A DNA stretch of 64,000 nucleotides, from assembly GCF_000720475.1 (NCBI RefSeq), contig NZ_JOAP01000018.1, forward strand, positions 55,273 to 119,272, read 5' to 3'. The position numbers and the translations under genes were made by a program. This stretch comes from Streptomyces aureocirculatus (lineage in GTDB: Bacteria; Actinomycetota; Actinomycetes; Streptomycetales; Streptomycetaceae). Positions 1 to 8,798 of this stretch are shown piece after piece; the stretch's first letter is position 1; every line of letters starts with the position of its first letter. The notes beneath the pieces were generated by a model. The model worked only from the letters and a program-made list of their open reading frames with translations. It searched no databases and was not told the DNA's origin.

Positions 1-1169
1 GCGGCGTCGAGGACCACGGTGGGCGAGCGCCGGACCACTTCGAGGCGGCCGGGCGAGGCGACGGAGGCGAAGGCCTTGCGGACGGTGTCGATGTCCAGCG
101 GGCGGGCGTGCTGGGCACCGACGCCGAAGAACGCCTCGACGGCGGCGAGAGCCACCGCGGCGTTGTGCGCCTGGTGCTCGCCGTGCAGCGGCAGGAACAC
201 CTCGGTGTACTCCCCGCCGAGCCCGCGCAGGGTGAGGAGCTGCCCGCCGACGGCGACCTGACGGGCCGTGACCCCGAACTCCAGGCCCTCGCGCGCGACC
301 GTCGCGTCCACCTCCACGGCCTTCTTCAGGAGCACCTGGGCGGCGTCGACCGGCTGCTGGGCCAGGATGACGGTGGCGTCCTGCTTGATGACGCCGGACT
401 TCTCGGCGGCGATCTCCGCGGCCGTGTTGCCGAGGCGGTCGGTGTGGTCCAGGTCGATGGGGGTGACGACGGCGACGGAGCCGTCGATGACGTTCGTGGC
501 GTCCCAGGTGCCGCCCATGCCGACCTCGACGACGGCGACGTCCACAGGGGCGTCCGCGAAGGCCGCGTACGCCATGCCGGTGAGGACCTCGAAGAAGGAG
601 AGCCGGACGTCGTCCTTGGCGTCGATCATCTCCACGTACGGCTTGATGTCCTCGTACGCCTCGACGAAGCGCTCGGGGGCCATGGGGGCGCCGTCCAGGG
701 TGATGCGCTCGGTGATCGACTGGACGTGGGGCGAGGTGTACCGGCCGGTGCGCAGGTCGAAGGCGCCGAGGAGGGCTTCGACCATGCGGGCCGTGGACGT
801 CTTGCCGTTCGTCCCCGTGATGTGGATCGACGGATACGCCCGCTGGGGCTCGCCGAGCACGTCCATCACTGCCGCGATGCGGCGCAACGACGGCTCCAGC
901 TTCGTCTCGCCCCAGCGGTCGGCGAGCTCCGCCTCGACCTGGCGCAGCGCCCTGTCCACCTCCGGGTCGGCGGGGCGGCCGGGGACGTCGGCATCCGGCG
1001 GGCCCGCGTGGGTGCGCAGGGTGCGGCTGCCCGCCTCGATGACGGCGAGGTCGGGATCGCGCCCGGTCTCGGCCGCCACGAGCTCGTCGAACTCGTCGAT
1101 CTCGTCGCTGGCGTCGGCGGGGCCGCGCTCGTCGTCGCGGGGGCTGTCGTTCGGAGGGAGGTCGCTCAC
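1..1169 (-). CDS. folC: Folylpolyglutamate synthase / dihydrofolate synthase (3' end outside window)
   Basis: Mur-ligase-family enzyme that adds glutamate to folates and, in bifunctional forms, joins dihydropteroate to glutamate with ATP in the cytoplasm. Read on the minus strand, it starts at GTG 1169 (VSDLPPND...) and has a P-loop ITGTNGKTS at about residues 117-125, then [24 protein letters not shown] and [12 protein letters not shown]. These are the folate/Mur-ligase hallmarks. About 389 codons are present; the frame is still open at base 1, in a VVLDAA stretch that normally leads into an AHNP motif. The first 75 or so residues are an acidic extension, common in streptomycete FolC. The gene is divergent from the MreB-like gene. 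Family assignment is firm; the exact start is less so. Confidence 0.93.
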   Translation of the reverse strand, partial: MSDLPPNDSPRDDERGPADASDEIDEFDELVAAETGRDPDLAVIEAGSRTLRTHAGPPDADVPGRPADPEVDRALRQVEAELADRWGETKLEPSLRRIAAVMDVLGEPQRAYPSIHITGTNGKTSTARMVEALLGAFDLRTGRYTSPHVQSITERITLDGAPMAPERFVEAYEDIKPYVEMIDAKDDVRLSFFEVLTGMAYAAFADAPVDVAVVEVGMGGTWDATNVIDGSVAVVTPIDLDHTDRLGNTAAEIAAEKSGVIKQDATVILAQQPVDAAQVLLKKAVEVDATVAREGLEFGVTARQVAVGGQLLTLRGLGGEYTEVFLPLHGEHQAHNAAVALAAVEAFFGVGAQHARPLDIDTVRKAFASVASPGRLEVVRRSPTVVLDA

Positions 1170-1285
1170 AGGACCAGTCTACGGAGGCGGTGTGACAGCG
1201 CCCGGGGGGACCGGGCCGGGAGGGGGCCGGGGCCTTGCCTGCGGGCCGCGCGGCCCCCGGTCGGGCCCGCTCGTCACGGCTGCCC

Positions 1286-1392
1286 GCCGTCTCCGTGTCG
1301 CCCGTCTGTCGCCCGTCTGTCGCCTGTCTTCCGCCTCCTGTCGCCTTCCTGTCGCCTCCCTGCCGCCCGTCTTCCGCCCGTCTTCCGCCTGT
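1286..1392. repeat. Degenerate pyrimidine-rich tandem repeat
   Basis: About 107 bp made of iterated short units of the type TGTCGCC and CTTCCGCC (for example GTCGCCCGTCTGTCGCCCG, then TTCCGCCCGTCTTCCGCC), with a period of roughly 7-10 bases. One strand is almost free of purines apart from the regular G. It sits in the divergent folC / MreB-like promoter region just upstream of the DosR-type boxes. Function unknown. Confidence 0.6.
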
Positions 1393-1393
1393 C

Positions 1394-1430
1394 AGGACTT
1401 TCAGCCCGTCCGATTCGGGACTTTAGTCCC
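1394..1430. promoter_or_regulatory. DosR/DevR-type box (1417-1430) with a weaker second box (1394-1407)
   Basis: GGGACTTTAGTCCC at 1417-1430 is a perfect palindrome apart from its central TT. In context, TTCGGGACTTTAGTCCCTCC matches 17 of 20 positions of the DosR/DevR consensus as I recall it (TTSGGGACTWWAGTCCCSAA). A degenerate copy, AGGACTTTCAGCCC at 1394-1407, begins 23 bp upstream, about two helical turns, as is usual for paired DosR sites. The boxes lie 37 bp before the MreB-like start codon. They imply control by a hypoxia/NO-responsive response regulator. This is inference from sequence only. Confidence 0.6.
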
Positions 1431-1466
1431 TCCGGACCCGGGAAGCGCCGGGCAAACTTGGCGATC

Positions 1467-2459
1467 ATGGACATAGGCATCGACCTCGGCACCGCCAACA
1501 CCCTTCTTTACGTACGCGGGCAGGGCATCGTGCTCAACGAGCCGTCCGTGGTCGCCGTCAAGGAGGGCTCGCGCGGTGCCCTGGCCGTCGGCACGGAGGC
1601 CAAGGAGACCATCGGGCGCACCCCTGGCTCGATCACCGCGATCCGCCCCCTGAAGGACGGCGTGATCAGCGACTTCGAGGCCGCCGAGGAGATGATCCGG
1701 CACTTCGTGCGCAAGGCCCTGCCGGGCCGCAGGCCGCGTGCGCGGATGGTGATCTGTGTGCCGAGCGGTGTCACTCAGGTCGAGCGGCGGGCCATCGTGC
1801 ACGCCGCGCAGGGGGCCGGGGCACGGGCCGTCCACCTCATCGAGGAGCCGATGGCGGCGGCGATCGGCGCGGGTCTGCCGGTGGCCGATCCGCGCGGGTC
1901 GATGATCGTGGACATCGGCGGCGGCACGTCCGAGGTCGCCGTCATCTCGCTCGGCGGCATCGTGACGTCCCAGTCCCTGCGGGTCGGCGGGGACCGCTTC
2001 GACTCCGCGATCACCGACTACGTACGCCGGGAGCACTCGCTCCTCATCGGTGAGCGGACCGCCGAGGACGTCAAGGTCGCCATCGGCTCCGCGTGGCCCG
2101 TGCCGGGTGAGGACGCCTTCGAGATGCGGACGTTCACCGTGCGGGGGCGCGAGAAGGTCGCTGGGCTGCCCAAGACGGTGGACCTGACCGTGCGGGAGGT
2201 GCGGGCCGCTCTCGACGAGCCCGTCGAGGCCATCATCGCCGCGGTACGGGTCACCCTGGAGGAGTGCCCGCCGGAGCTGTCCGGCGACGTCATGGAACAC
2301 GGCATCGTCCTGACCGGCGGCGGCGCCCTGCTCCCCGGCCTCGACCTCCGCCTCGCCTCCGCCACCGGCATCCCCGTCTTCGTGGCGGACGATCCGCTGG
2401 ACAGCGTGGCGCTGGGGTGCGGGAAGTGTGTGGAGGACTTCGATGGGTTGGTGCGGTAG
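1467..2459 (+). CDS. MreB-like bacterial actin
   Basis: 330-residue actin-fold ATPase of the MreB/Mbl family, which polymerises at the membrane and guides peptidoglycan synthesis; in Streptomyces such proteins mainly serve spore-wall assembly. Phosphate-1 loop DLGTANT is at residues 6-12, [14 protein letters not shown] at about 125-138, phosphate-2 [10 protein letters not shown] at 148-157, and the adenosine loop [13 protein letters not shown] at 279-291. The C-terminus stops directly after [13 protein letters not shown], so it is slightly shorter than classical MreB. The ATG at 1467 has no strong Shine-Dalgarno sequence. No mreC or mreD is adjacent. It is preceded by DosR-type boxes and faces the sensor-kinase gene across a long inverted repeat. 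Which MreB paralogue it is (MreB, Mbl or a third copy) cannot be settled here. Confidence 0.88.
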   Translation: MDIGIDLGTANTLLYVRGQGIVLNEPSVVAVKEGSRGALAVGTEAKETIGRTPGSITAIRPLKDGVISDFEAAEEMIRHFVRKALPGRRPRARMVICVPSGVTQVERRAIVHAAQGAGARAVHLIEEPMAAAIGAGLPVADPRGSMIVDIGGGTSEVAVISLGGIVTSQSLRVGGDRFDSAITDYVRREHSLLIGERTAEDVKVAIGSAWPVPGEDAFEMRTFTVRGREKVAGLPKTVDLTVREVRAALDEPVEAIIAAVRVTLEECPPELSGDVMEHGIVLTGGGALLPGLDLRLASATGIPVFVADDPLDSVALGCGKCVEDFDGLVR

Positions 2460-2487
2460 CCCTCTGGCCGGGCCGGGGTACGTTGCC

Positions 2488-2736
2488 CTGACCCCCCGGT
2501 GGGGGTGGGCGTCGATCGCGCTGCGCGCTCGTCCTCAAACGCCGGACGGGCTGAATGCCTGCGTGCCGGGGGCCCAGAGAAGGATTCCTGCGTGCCGGGA
2601 GCCCTGAGAAGGCCGGGCGAGCTGATTCCTCTCGTGCCGGGAGCCCCGTAAAGGGCGGGTGGGTGGGGAAAAAGCCCGTCCGGCGATTGAGGACGAGCCC
2701 GGAGGGCGATCGACGCCCACCCCCACCGGGGGTCAG
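2488..2736. repeat. Large inverted repeat (65-bp arms) between convergent genes
   Basis: Left arm 2488-2552 and right arm 2673-2736 are reverse complements over about 60 of 65 positions, with one single-base gap and about four mismatches. The outer part pairs GGTGGGGGTGGGCGTCGATC with its complement; the inner part carries the dispersed CAAACGCCGGACGGGCTGAA motif. The 120-bp spacer holds direct near-repeats of TGCGTGCCGGGAGCCC. The right arm contains the stop codon of the sensor kinase. It could act as a bidirectional terminator or be a MITE-like insertion. Confidence 0.8.
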
Positions 2737-3902
2737 GCCAGCTCGCCCGACGGGAGGTCAGCCTCCACCACGTACGCGCCCCCGCGAGCCCCCGCGGAGA
2801 ACGTCCCCCCGACCGCGAGCACCCGCTCCGCCATCCCCGCGGTACCGGTCCCGGCGGACACCGGGGCAGTTGGGAGCGGCCCGGAGCCCCCCGTGGGCAA
2901 CGGGTTGCCGACCCGCACCAGAAGCCGCCCGGCGGCAACCCGCACCCGCACCTCCACCCGCTCCCCCGGCGCATGCTTCGCCGCGTTCGTGAGGCACTCC
3001 CGCACCACCCGGTGCACCGCGGCCTGCCGCAGCGGCGAGAGCCGGTACGCGGCGTCGTCGACGTGGAGGTCCACGGGGCTGCCCGCCCGCGCACTGGCCT
3101 CGGCCAGCTCGGGCAGCGCAGCGAGCCCGGGCGTCGGCGTTCCCTCGACCCCGCGCCTGACGATGATCTCGTTGAGCATCCGGTGCGCGGACCGCGCGGT
3201 CTCCGACAGCTCGTCGAACCCGTCCGCCCACGGCGTGTCCCCCGCCCGCCGGGCAAGCACCTGCGAACGCACGCTCAGCAGCGTCAGCTCGCGCCCCACG
3301 AAGTCGTGCACGTCCCGCGCGATCCGGGCCCGCTCCTGCTGTACGGCCTGCAGTGCCTGCGTCTCGGCCCGCTGCGCCTGTAGCGCCCGCACCAGGTCCT
3401 GCCGGTTGGCGGCGACCCCGACCCCCGCCGCGAGCGCCCCGATCGGCACGACCAGGCTGAAGAACTCACCGAGCGTGTCCCCCCTGCGCACCGGCCACCC
3501 CGGCAAGGTGAACATCACGTACGCGAAGGCCACATAGGCCACCACCCCCGCCGCCCCGGCCGCCCGCCCCCGGTAGCGCGCCAGCGAGTACAGCGCGAAC
3601 TGCGCGAGCGTCAGCTCGTGCAGCCAGCCGAGCAGCACGAGCGCGACCAGGAAAGGCACCCAGGGCGCGACCCGTCGGAGCATGAGCGTCGCCGCGCCCG
3701 CCGTCAGGACGAGGGTGGCCATCAGACCGTTGAGCGAGTTGTCGTCGGCGGCCAGGCCCGGCACGTCGAGGGCCATCAGGGCGAGACAGGAGAGCGCCGT
3801 GAGGAGGTCGAGCGCCCAGGATTCGCGGGTGCAACGTCGAGCGAGGCGGCGGGTCGCAGCCGCCGCCTTGCGCAACGCCTCGGCGGCGGGCAGGTCGTCC
3901 AT
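2733..3902 (-). CDS. NarL-family two-component sensor histidine kinase (orphan)
   Basis: 389-residue membrane histidine kinase. Four or five hydrophobic segments lie between about residues 30 and 165, with no obvious extracellular sensor domain. Then comes a short coiled region and a HisKA_3 dimerisation box, ARIARDVHDFVGREL, with His199 the predicted phosphorylation site. The HATPase domain has an N-box (RECLTNAAKHA, 301-311) and a G-box (GTGTAGMAER). The ATG at 3902 is supported by GGGAGGA a few bases upstream; upstream in-frame codons lack a ribosome site. NarL-type kinases normally pair with an adjacent LuxR-type response regulator, but none is present here. The signal is unknown. Confidence 0.85.
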   Translation of the reverse strand: MDDLPAAEALRKAAAATRRLARRCTRESWALDLLTALSCLALMALDVPGLAADDNSLNGLMATLVLTAGAATLMLRRVAPWVPFLVALVLLGWLHELTLAQFALYSLARYRGRAAGAAGVVAYVAFAYVMFTLPGWPVRRGDTLGEFFSLVVPIGALAAGVGVAANRQDLVRALQAQRAETQALQAVQQERARIARDVHDFVGRELTLLSVRSQVLARRAGDTPWADGFDELSETARSAHRMLNEIIVRRGVEGTPTPGLAALPELAEASARAGSPVDLHVDDAAYRLSPLRQAAVHRVVRECLTNAAKHAPGERVEVRVRVAAGRLLVRVGNPLPTGGSGPLPTAPVSAGTGTAGMAERVLAVGGTFSAGARGGAYVVEADLPSGELA

Positions 3903-4120
3903 GGTCCTCCCATCATCCCCGCCCCCGGCCACGGCCCCGACACATCGGACTTTCGACCCCGAACGGCAGCAACGCGCCCGCACCCGCGATACACCCGCCC
4001 CGACAAACCGGTGACCTGCCGCACCCGCCGCACCCCCCAGCGGTGGCACTCCCGGCGAAACGGGTGTACGCACCGGCGCGGCTGCCCCGCCACCACGCGC
4101 CCCGGAGTTCCAATCGGACC

Positions 4121-4753
4121 ATGTGGTATGCCCAGATTCCGGGTCGACGGACCCGTCAGCTCGCCGGTGACGCCGCGGTCCTGCTGTGGACCGCCGCGTG
4201 GACCGCCGCCGCGGTCGTCGCGTACCGAATGGCCCTGCTCCTCACCCGGCCGGGCCCCGACTCCGGTGTCGCCTCCTCCGGCTCGCCCGCGGCGCGTCTG
4301 CCCCTCGTCGGCGAGGAGGTGGGCGCCGCGCTGCGCTCGGTGGTGGGCGTCGTAGACGACATCGACCCGGTGACGATGCGGGCCGGACTCGTGGTGAGCG
4401 CCGTCGCGCTCTTCCTCGTCCCTGTCGGCCTCGTCCTCGCCCGCTGGCTGCCGCGCAGGCTGCGCTGGGTACGGCAGGCCGCCGCCGCGCGGGACCTCGC
4501 CGAGTCCGACGACGGCCGTGAGCTGCTCGCCCTGCGCTCCCTGCTGCGCCCCCTCGACGAGGTGGCCGCCACGGCAACCGCCCTCGCCCGCACCCCGGGC
4601 CTGCCCGACGCCACGCCCGGCAGCCTCGCCGAGGGCTGGCGCAGCGCCGACCCGCGGGTCATCGAGGCCCTCGCGGACGCCGAACTCGAACGCCTCGGCC
4701 TCGCGCCAGGACAGGGCCCGGCCTGGATGCCGGTGGCCGAGCCCGCCATCTGA
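4121..4753 (+). CDS. Two-pass membrane protein of unknown function
   Basis: 210-residue protein, start ATG 4121 (MWYAQIPGR...). One hydrophobic helix spans about residues 18-38 and a second about 92-112. Between them is an extracytoplasmic stretch of about 50 residues, and the C-terminal 95 residues are a cytoplasmic, Arg/Ala-rich helical region. I recognise no catalytic motif. It is divergent from the sensor kinase and convergent with valS, separated from it by a strong hairpin. Proteins of this kind are usual beside valS in streptomycetes, but their role is not known to me. Confidence 0.7.
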   Translation: MWYAQIPGRRTRQLAGDAAVLLWTAAWTAAAVVAYRMALLLTRPGPDSGVASSGSPAARLPLVGEEVGAALRSVVGVVDDIDPVTMRAGLVVSAVALFLVPVGLVLARWLPRRLRWVRQAAAARDLAESDDGRELLALRSLLRPLDEVAATATALARTPGLPDATPGSLAEGWRSADPRVIEALADAELERLGLAPGQGPAWMPVAEPAI

Positions 4754-4786
4754 CGGCGGCGCCGACAGCACCGGGCAGCAACGGCA

Positions 4787-4823
4787 CGAAGGCGCCCGGA
4801 ACATTCAGTTCCGGGCGCCTTCG
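4787..4823. terminator. Bidirectional hairpin terminator
   Basis: Perfect 16-bp stem 4787-4802 / 4808-4823 (CGAAGGCGCCCGGAAC) with a 5-base loop ATTCA, in the 84-bp gap between the convergent membrane-protein gene and valS. Confidence 0.85.
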
Positions 4824-4837
4824 GCTGTCTGCAGGTG

Positions 4838-7462
4838 TTACGCCGCCGGGAGGCTGTCCAACTGTGCCTGGAGGCGGGCGATGTCCTGCTCGGCCTTGGC
4901 GAGCCGGCCGCGGATCTTGTCCACCACCTGGTCGGGCGCCTTCGCCAGGAACGCCTCGTTGCCGAGCTTGCCGGTGGCCTGGACCTTCTCCTTCTCGGCG
5001 GCGGCAAGATCCTTGGCGAGCCGCTTGCGCTCCGCCGCCACGTCGATCGTGCCCGACAGGTCGAGGGCCACCGTGGCACCCGAGACCGGCAGGGCCGCCG
5101 TGGCCGCGAAGCCCTCACCCTCCGGCTGGAGGCGCAGGAGCTGGCGGACCGCGGCCTCGTGCGGCGCGAACGGCGTGCCGTCCAGGGTGAGGCGGGCCGG
5201 GACCTTCTGGCCGGGCTGGAGGCCCTGGTCGGCGCGGAACCGGCGGACCTCGGTGACCAGCTCCTGGAGGGAGAGGATCTCCTTCTCGGCGGCGGTGTCC
5301 CGGAAGCCCGAATCGGTGGGCCACTGGGCGATCACGACCGACTCACCACCCGTGAGCGTGGTCCACAGCGTCTCCGTCACGAACGGCACGACCGGGTGCA
5401 GGAGCCGCAGCGTGACGTCGAGGACCTCGCCGAGGACGCGCTTGCTGACCTCGGCCGGGGCGCCGCCCGCCATGAACGTGGTCTTGGACAGCTCCACGTA
5501 CCAGTCGAAGACCTCGTCCCAGGCGAAGTGGAACAGGGCGTCGGACAGCTTCGCGAACTGGTAGTCCTCGTAGTGCGCGTCGACCTCGGCGACCACCGTG
5601 TTCAGGCGGGAGAGGATCCAGCGGTCGGTCGCGGACATCTCGGCGGCGTCCGGGAGCGGGCCCTCGACCGTGGCGCCGTTCATGAGGGCGAAGCGGGTGG
5701 CGTTCCAGATCTTGTTGGCGAAGTTCCGGGAGCCCTGCACCCAGTCCTCGCCGATCGGGACGTCCACGCCCGGGTTGGCGCCGCGGGCGAGCGTGAAGCG
5801 CAGCGCGTCGGAGCCGTACTTGTCCATCCAGTCCAGCGGGTTGACCGCGTTCCCGAAGGACTTCGACATCTTCTTGCCGAACTGGTCGCGGACCATGCCG
5901 TGCAGGGCGATGGTGTGGAACGGCGGGGTGCCGTCCATCGCGTACAGGCCGAACATCATCATCCGGGCGACCCAGAAGAAGAGGATGTCGTAGCCGGTGA
6001 CCAGGACGGAGTTCGGGTAGAACTTCGCGAGGCTCTCGGTGTTCTCGGGCCAGCCGAGGGTGGAGAACGGCCACAGGCCCGAGGAGAACCAGGTGTCGAG
6101 GACGTCGGTGTCCTGCGTCCAGCCCTCGCCGGCCGGTGCCTGATCGTCGGGGCCGACGCAGACGATTTCACCGTTCGGCCCGTACCAGACCGGGATGCGA
6201 TGGCCCCACCAGAGCTGGCGCGAGATGCACCAGTCGTGGAGGTTGTCGACCCAGTCGAAGTAGCGCTTCTCCATCTCCTGCGGGTGGATCTTGACCTGGC
6301 CGTCACGGACCGCGTCGCCCGCGGCCTTGGCGAGCGGACCGACCTTGACCCACCACTGCATGGACAGACGCGGCTCGATCGTCGTCTTGCAGCGCGAGCA
6401 GTGCCCCACGGAGTGCGTGTACGGGCGCTTCTCGGCGACGATGCGGCCCTCCGCGCGCAGGGCGCCGACGATCGCGGAGCGGGCCTCCAGGCGGTCAAGG
6501 CCCTGGAAGGGACCGGAGACCGTGATCACGGCGTGCTCGTCCATGACCGCGATGTTCGGCAGGTCGTGGCGGCGGCCGATCTCGAAGTCGTTCGGGTCGT
6601 GGGCGGGCGTCACCTTGACGGCGCCGGTGCCGAATTCCGGGTCGACGTGCTCGTCCGCGACGACCGGGATGGTCCGGTCGGTGAGCGGCAGCTTGATCTG
6701 CTTGCCGACCAGGTGCCGGTAGCGCTCGTCCTCGGGGTGCACGGCGACGGCGGTGTCACCGAGCATCGTCTCGGCACGGGTGGTCGCGACGACGAGGGTC
6801 TCGTCGCCGTCCCCGTACTTGATCGACACCAGCTCGCCGTCGTCGTCCTGGTACTCCACCTCGATGTCCGAGATGGCGGTGAGACAGCGCGGGCACCAGT
6901 TGATGATGCGCTCGGCGCGGTAGATCAGCTCGTCGTCGTAGAGCCGCTTGAAGATCGTCTGGACGGACTTGGAGAGCCCCTCGTCCATGGTGAACCGCTC
7001 ACGGGACCAGGCGACACCGTCCCCAAGGCGCCGCATCTGGCCGGAGATCTGGCCACCGGACTCGCCCTTCCACTGCCACACGCGCTCGACGAAGGCCTCC
7101 CGGCCGAGGTCGTGCCGCGACGTGCCCTCCTTGCCGAGCTCGCGCTCGACGACGTTCTGCGTGGCGATGCCCGCGTGGTCCATGCCCGGCTGCCACAGCA
7201 CCTCGTACCCCTGCATGCGCTTGCGGCGGGTCAGGGCGTCGATGAGGGTGTGCTCGAAGGCGTGGCCCAGGTGCAGGCTGCCGGTGACGTTGGGCGGCGG
7301 GATGACGACGGTGAAGGGCTCCTTGTCGCTCTTCGCGTCCGCGTCGAAGTAACCACGCTCCACCCAGCGCTCATAGAGCACCCCTTCCACCTCGGACGGC
7401 GCGTACTGCGTCGGGAGTTCGGGGGCGGTCGCTGGCGGCTGCTGCTGAGCGTTCTCGGTCAC
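4838..7462 (-). CDS. valS: Valyl-tRNA synthetase
   Basis: 874-residue class Ia aminoacyl-tRNA synthetase that charges tRNA-Val in the cytoplasm. The Rossmann core has [15 protein letters not shown] with the HIGH-type signature HLGH at residues 64-67. An editing CP1 domain follows (for example [20 protein letters not shown]). The KMSKS loop ([10 protein letters not shown]) is near residue 527. An anticodon-binding helical domain and a C-terminal coiled-coil tRNA arm (about 805-874) complete it. Length fits the bacterial family. Start ATG 7462 ([10 protein letters not shown]). I see no T-box leader in the 166 bp upstream, where the gene diverges from a membrane-protein gene. Confidence 0.98.
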   Translation of the reverse strand: MTENAQQQPPATAPELPTQYAPSEVEGVLYERWVERGYFDADAKSDKEPFTVVIPPPNVTGSLHLGHAFEHTLIDALTRRKRMQGYEVLWQPGMDHAGIATQNVVERELGKEGTSRHDLGREAFVERVWQWKGESGGQISGQMRRLGDGVAWSRERFTMDEGLSKSVQTIFKRLYDDELIYRAERIINWCPRCLTAISDIEVEYQDDDGELVSIKYGDGDETLVVATTRAETMLGDTAVAVHPEDERYRHLVGKQIKLPLTDRTIPVVADEHVDPEFGTGAVKVTPAHDPNDFEIGRRHDLPNIAVMDEHAVITVSGPFQGLDRLEARSAIVGALRAEGRIVAEKRPYTHSVGHCSRCKTTIEPRLSMQWWVKVGPLAKAAGDAVRDGQVKIHPQEMEKRYFDWVDNLHDWCISRQLWWGHRIPVWYGPNGEIVCVGPDDQAPAGEGWTQDTDVLDTWFSSGLWPFSTLGWPENTESLAKFYPNSVLVTGYDILFFWVARMMMFGLYAMDGTPPFHTIALHGMVRDQFGKKMSKSFGNAVNPLDWMDKYGSDALRFTLARGANPGVDVPIGEDWVQGSRNFANKIWNATRFALMNGATVEGPLPDAAEMSATDRWILSRLNTVVAEVDAHYEDYQFAKLSDALFHFAWDEVFDWYVELSKTTFMAGGAPAEVSKRVLGEVLDVTLRLLHPVVPFVTETLWTTLTGGESVVIAQWPTDSGFRDTAAEKEILSLQELVTEVRRFRADQGLQPGQKVPARLTLDGTPFAPHEAAVRQLLRLQPEGEGFAATAALPVSGATVALDLSGTIDVAAERKRLAKDLAAAEKEKVQATGKLGNEAFLAKAPDQVVDKIRGRLAKAEQDIARLQAQLDSLPAA

Positions 7463-7628
7463 GGGGTCAGTTTAGAGGTGTCACAGAGTGGTCCCGAAAC
7501 CCGAATCTTCAGTAACGGTTGCCGCCCCGGTCCCCACGGTGCTCGCCGCGTCGGTCAGGATGTCGGGAACACATAAGCGCGCAGGAGAATGAGGGCGCGC
7601 ACAGGCGTTCGAGGGGGATCTCCAAGTA

Positions 7629-8651
7629 ATGAGCTACAACCAGCCGGGCCCGTACGGCGGGCAGCAGCCTCAGCAGCCCGGACCGTACGGCGGCGGCCAG
7701 CCGCAGCAGCCTGGCCCCTACGGCCAGCAGCCGCAGGCCCCGCAGCCCGGCTACGGCTATCCGCAGCAGCCGCCCCAGCAGCCGGGATACGGGTACCCGC
7801 AGCAGCCCCCGCAGGGCGTCCCGCCGCAGCAGCAGCCGTACGGCCAGCCCGGCTACGGCCAGCCGCAGCAGCCCGGCCCCTACGGGCAGCAGCCCCAGGG
7901 CCCCTACGGCCAGGTCCCCCCGCCCCCGCCGGGCGGAGGCGGCGGGAAGAAGACGGGCCTGATCATCGGCGCGGTCGCGGTCGTCGCGGCGATCGGTGTC
8001 GGCGCGTACTTCGTCCTGGGCGGCAGTGACAGCGGCGGCTCCGGCAAGGTCAAGGACGACGGCCCGCACAAGCTGACCACGCCCGAGACGGTGCTCACCG
8101 AGTACAAGAAGAAGCCGGGCGCCTCCGGCGAGGGCAGTGACATGTCCGCGGAGCAGACGAAGAACGCCGCGAAGTTCGGGGTGAAGAACCCCAAGGACAT
8201 CGCGGCCCAGTACGGCACGGGCAACGAGGACAATCCGCTCGCGCAGAAGATCCTCCAGTTCAACGGCGTCTATGGAGAGATCGAGGACCCCGCGGCGGTC
8301 GTCGACAAGATGTTCGCGGAGGCCAAGAAGAAGTCCGAGGAGAGCGACGGCAGCAGCACCGGCCGCAAGGTGACCGTCGTCGGCGAGCCGAAGTCGTACA
8401 ACCCGTCGGCGCTCGACGGCGCGGTGATGAAGTGCCAGGAGATGAAGTACTCCTTGGGCTCGTCGTCGTCCGGCGAGAGCCAGGGCCCGAAGGAGATGTC
8501 GATGGCCACCTGCATCTGGGGCGACAACAGCACCATCGGCTTGGTGGTCACCACGACCGTGGCGGACGCGCTCGCCAATAAGGCTGCCGACCTGGAAGGC
8601 GGCGCGGAGAAGGCGGCCGACTTCCGCAAGGAGGCCCGCGTCAAGCTCTGA
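7629..8651 (+). CDS. Pro/Gln/Gly-rich membrane-anchored protein, copy 1
   Basis: 340-residue protein. Residues 1-105 are low-complexity repeats of PGPYGQQPQ and PGYGYPQQP type, likely a disordered cytoplasmic tail. A GGGGGKK stretch is followed by one membrane helix (about 109-131, IIGAVAVVAAIGVGAYFVL). The extracytoplasmic domain of about 205 residues has two cysteines (in VMKCQEM and MATCIWG) that could form a disulfide. Start ATG 7629, with GAGGGGGA upstream. I do not recognise the globular domain. It is a tandem paralogue of the next gene, which shares its architecture and blocks such as DDGPHKLTTPETVL, KFGVKNPKD and NGVYGEI. Confidence 0.8.
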   Translation: MSYNQPGPYGGQQPQQPGPYGGGQPQQPGPYGQQPQAPQPGYGYPQQPPQQPGYGYPQQPPQGVPPQQQPYGQPGYGQPQQPGPYGQQPQGPYGQVPPPPPGGGGGKKTGLIIGAVAVVAAIGVGAYFVLGGSDSGGSGKVKDDGPHKLTTPETVLTEYKKKPGASGEGSDMSAEQTKNAAKFGVKNPKDIAAQYGTGNEDNPLAQKILQFNGVYGEIEDPAAVVDKMFAEAKKKSEESDGSSTGRKVTVVGEPKSYNPSALDGAVMKCQEMKYSLGSSSSGESQGPKEMSMATCIWGDNSTIGLVVTTTVADALANKAADLEGGAEKAADFRKEARVKL

Positions 8652-8697
8652 CGTCCTGCGACGTCCTGCGACGTCCTCTGAAGTACCGACGTACCGA
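8651..8697. repeat. Short direct repeats
   Basis: Two and a half copies of ACGTCCTGCG, then two copies of TACCGACG, directly after the stop codon of the first paralogue. Confidence 0.5.
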
Positions 8698-8715
8698 CGC
8701 CGGTCGCGTACGTGC

Positions 8716-8748
8716 AGCGGGCCCCGGCCGCCTCAGCCGGGGCCCGCT
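8716..8748 (+). terminator. Hairpin after membrane-protein copy 1
   Basis: Perfect 13-bp stem AGCGGGCCCCGGC, 8716-8728 / 8736-8748, 7-base loop, lying between the two paralogues. It suggests copy 2 has its own promoter or depends on read-through. Confidence 0.7.
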
Positions 8749-8798
8749 TCCGTCACGATGGGTGGCGCAGCACCGTATCCCGAAGGGGGAACCGAGGA

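Noticed and set aside
108..1466. Long plus-strand open frame upstream of and continuous with the MreB-like gene
   Set aside because: It is antisense to folC, whose minus-strand translation has clear Mur-ligase motifs; the true MreB-like start is ATG 1467.
4835..7576. 913-codon plus-strand open frame
   Set aside because: Antisense to valS; its Val/Asp/Arg/Gly-rich composition is the usual mirror of a high-GC gene and shows no domain.
7463..7628. T-box leader before valS
   Set aside because: Too short a leader and no recognisable T-box sequence or terminator/antiterminator pair.
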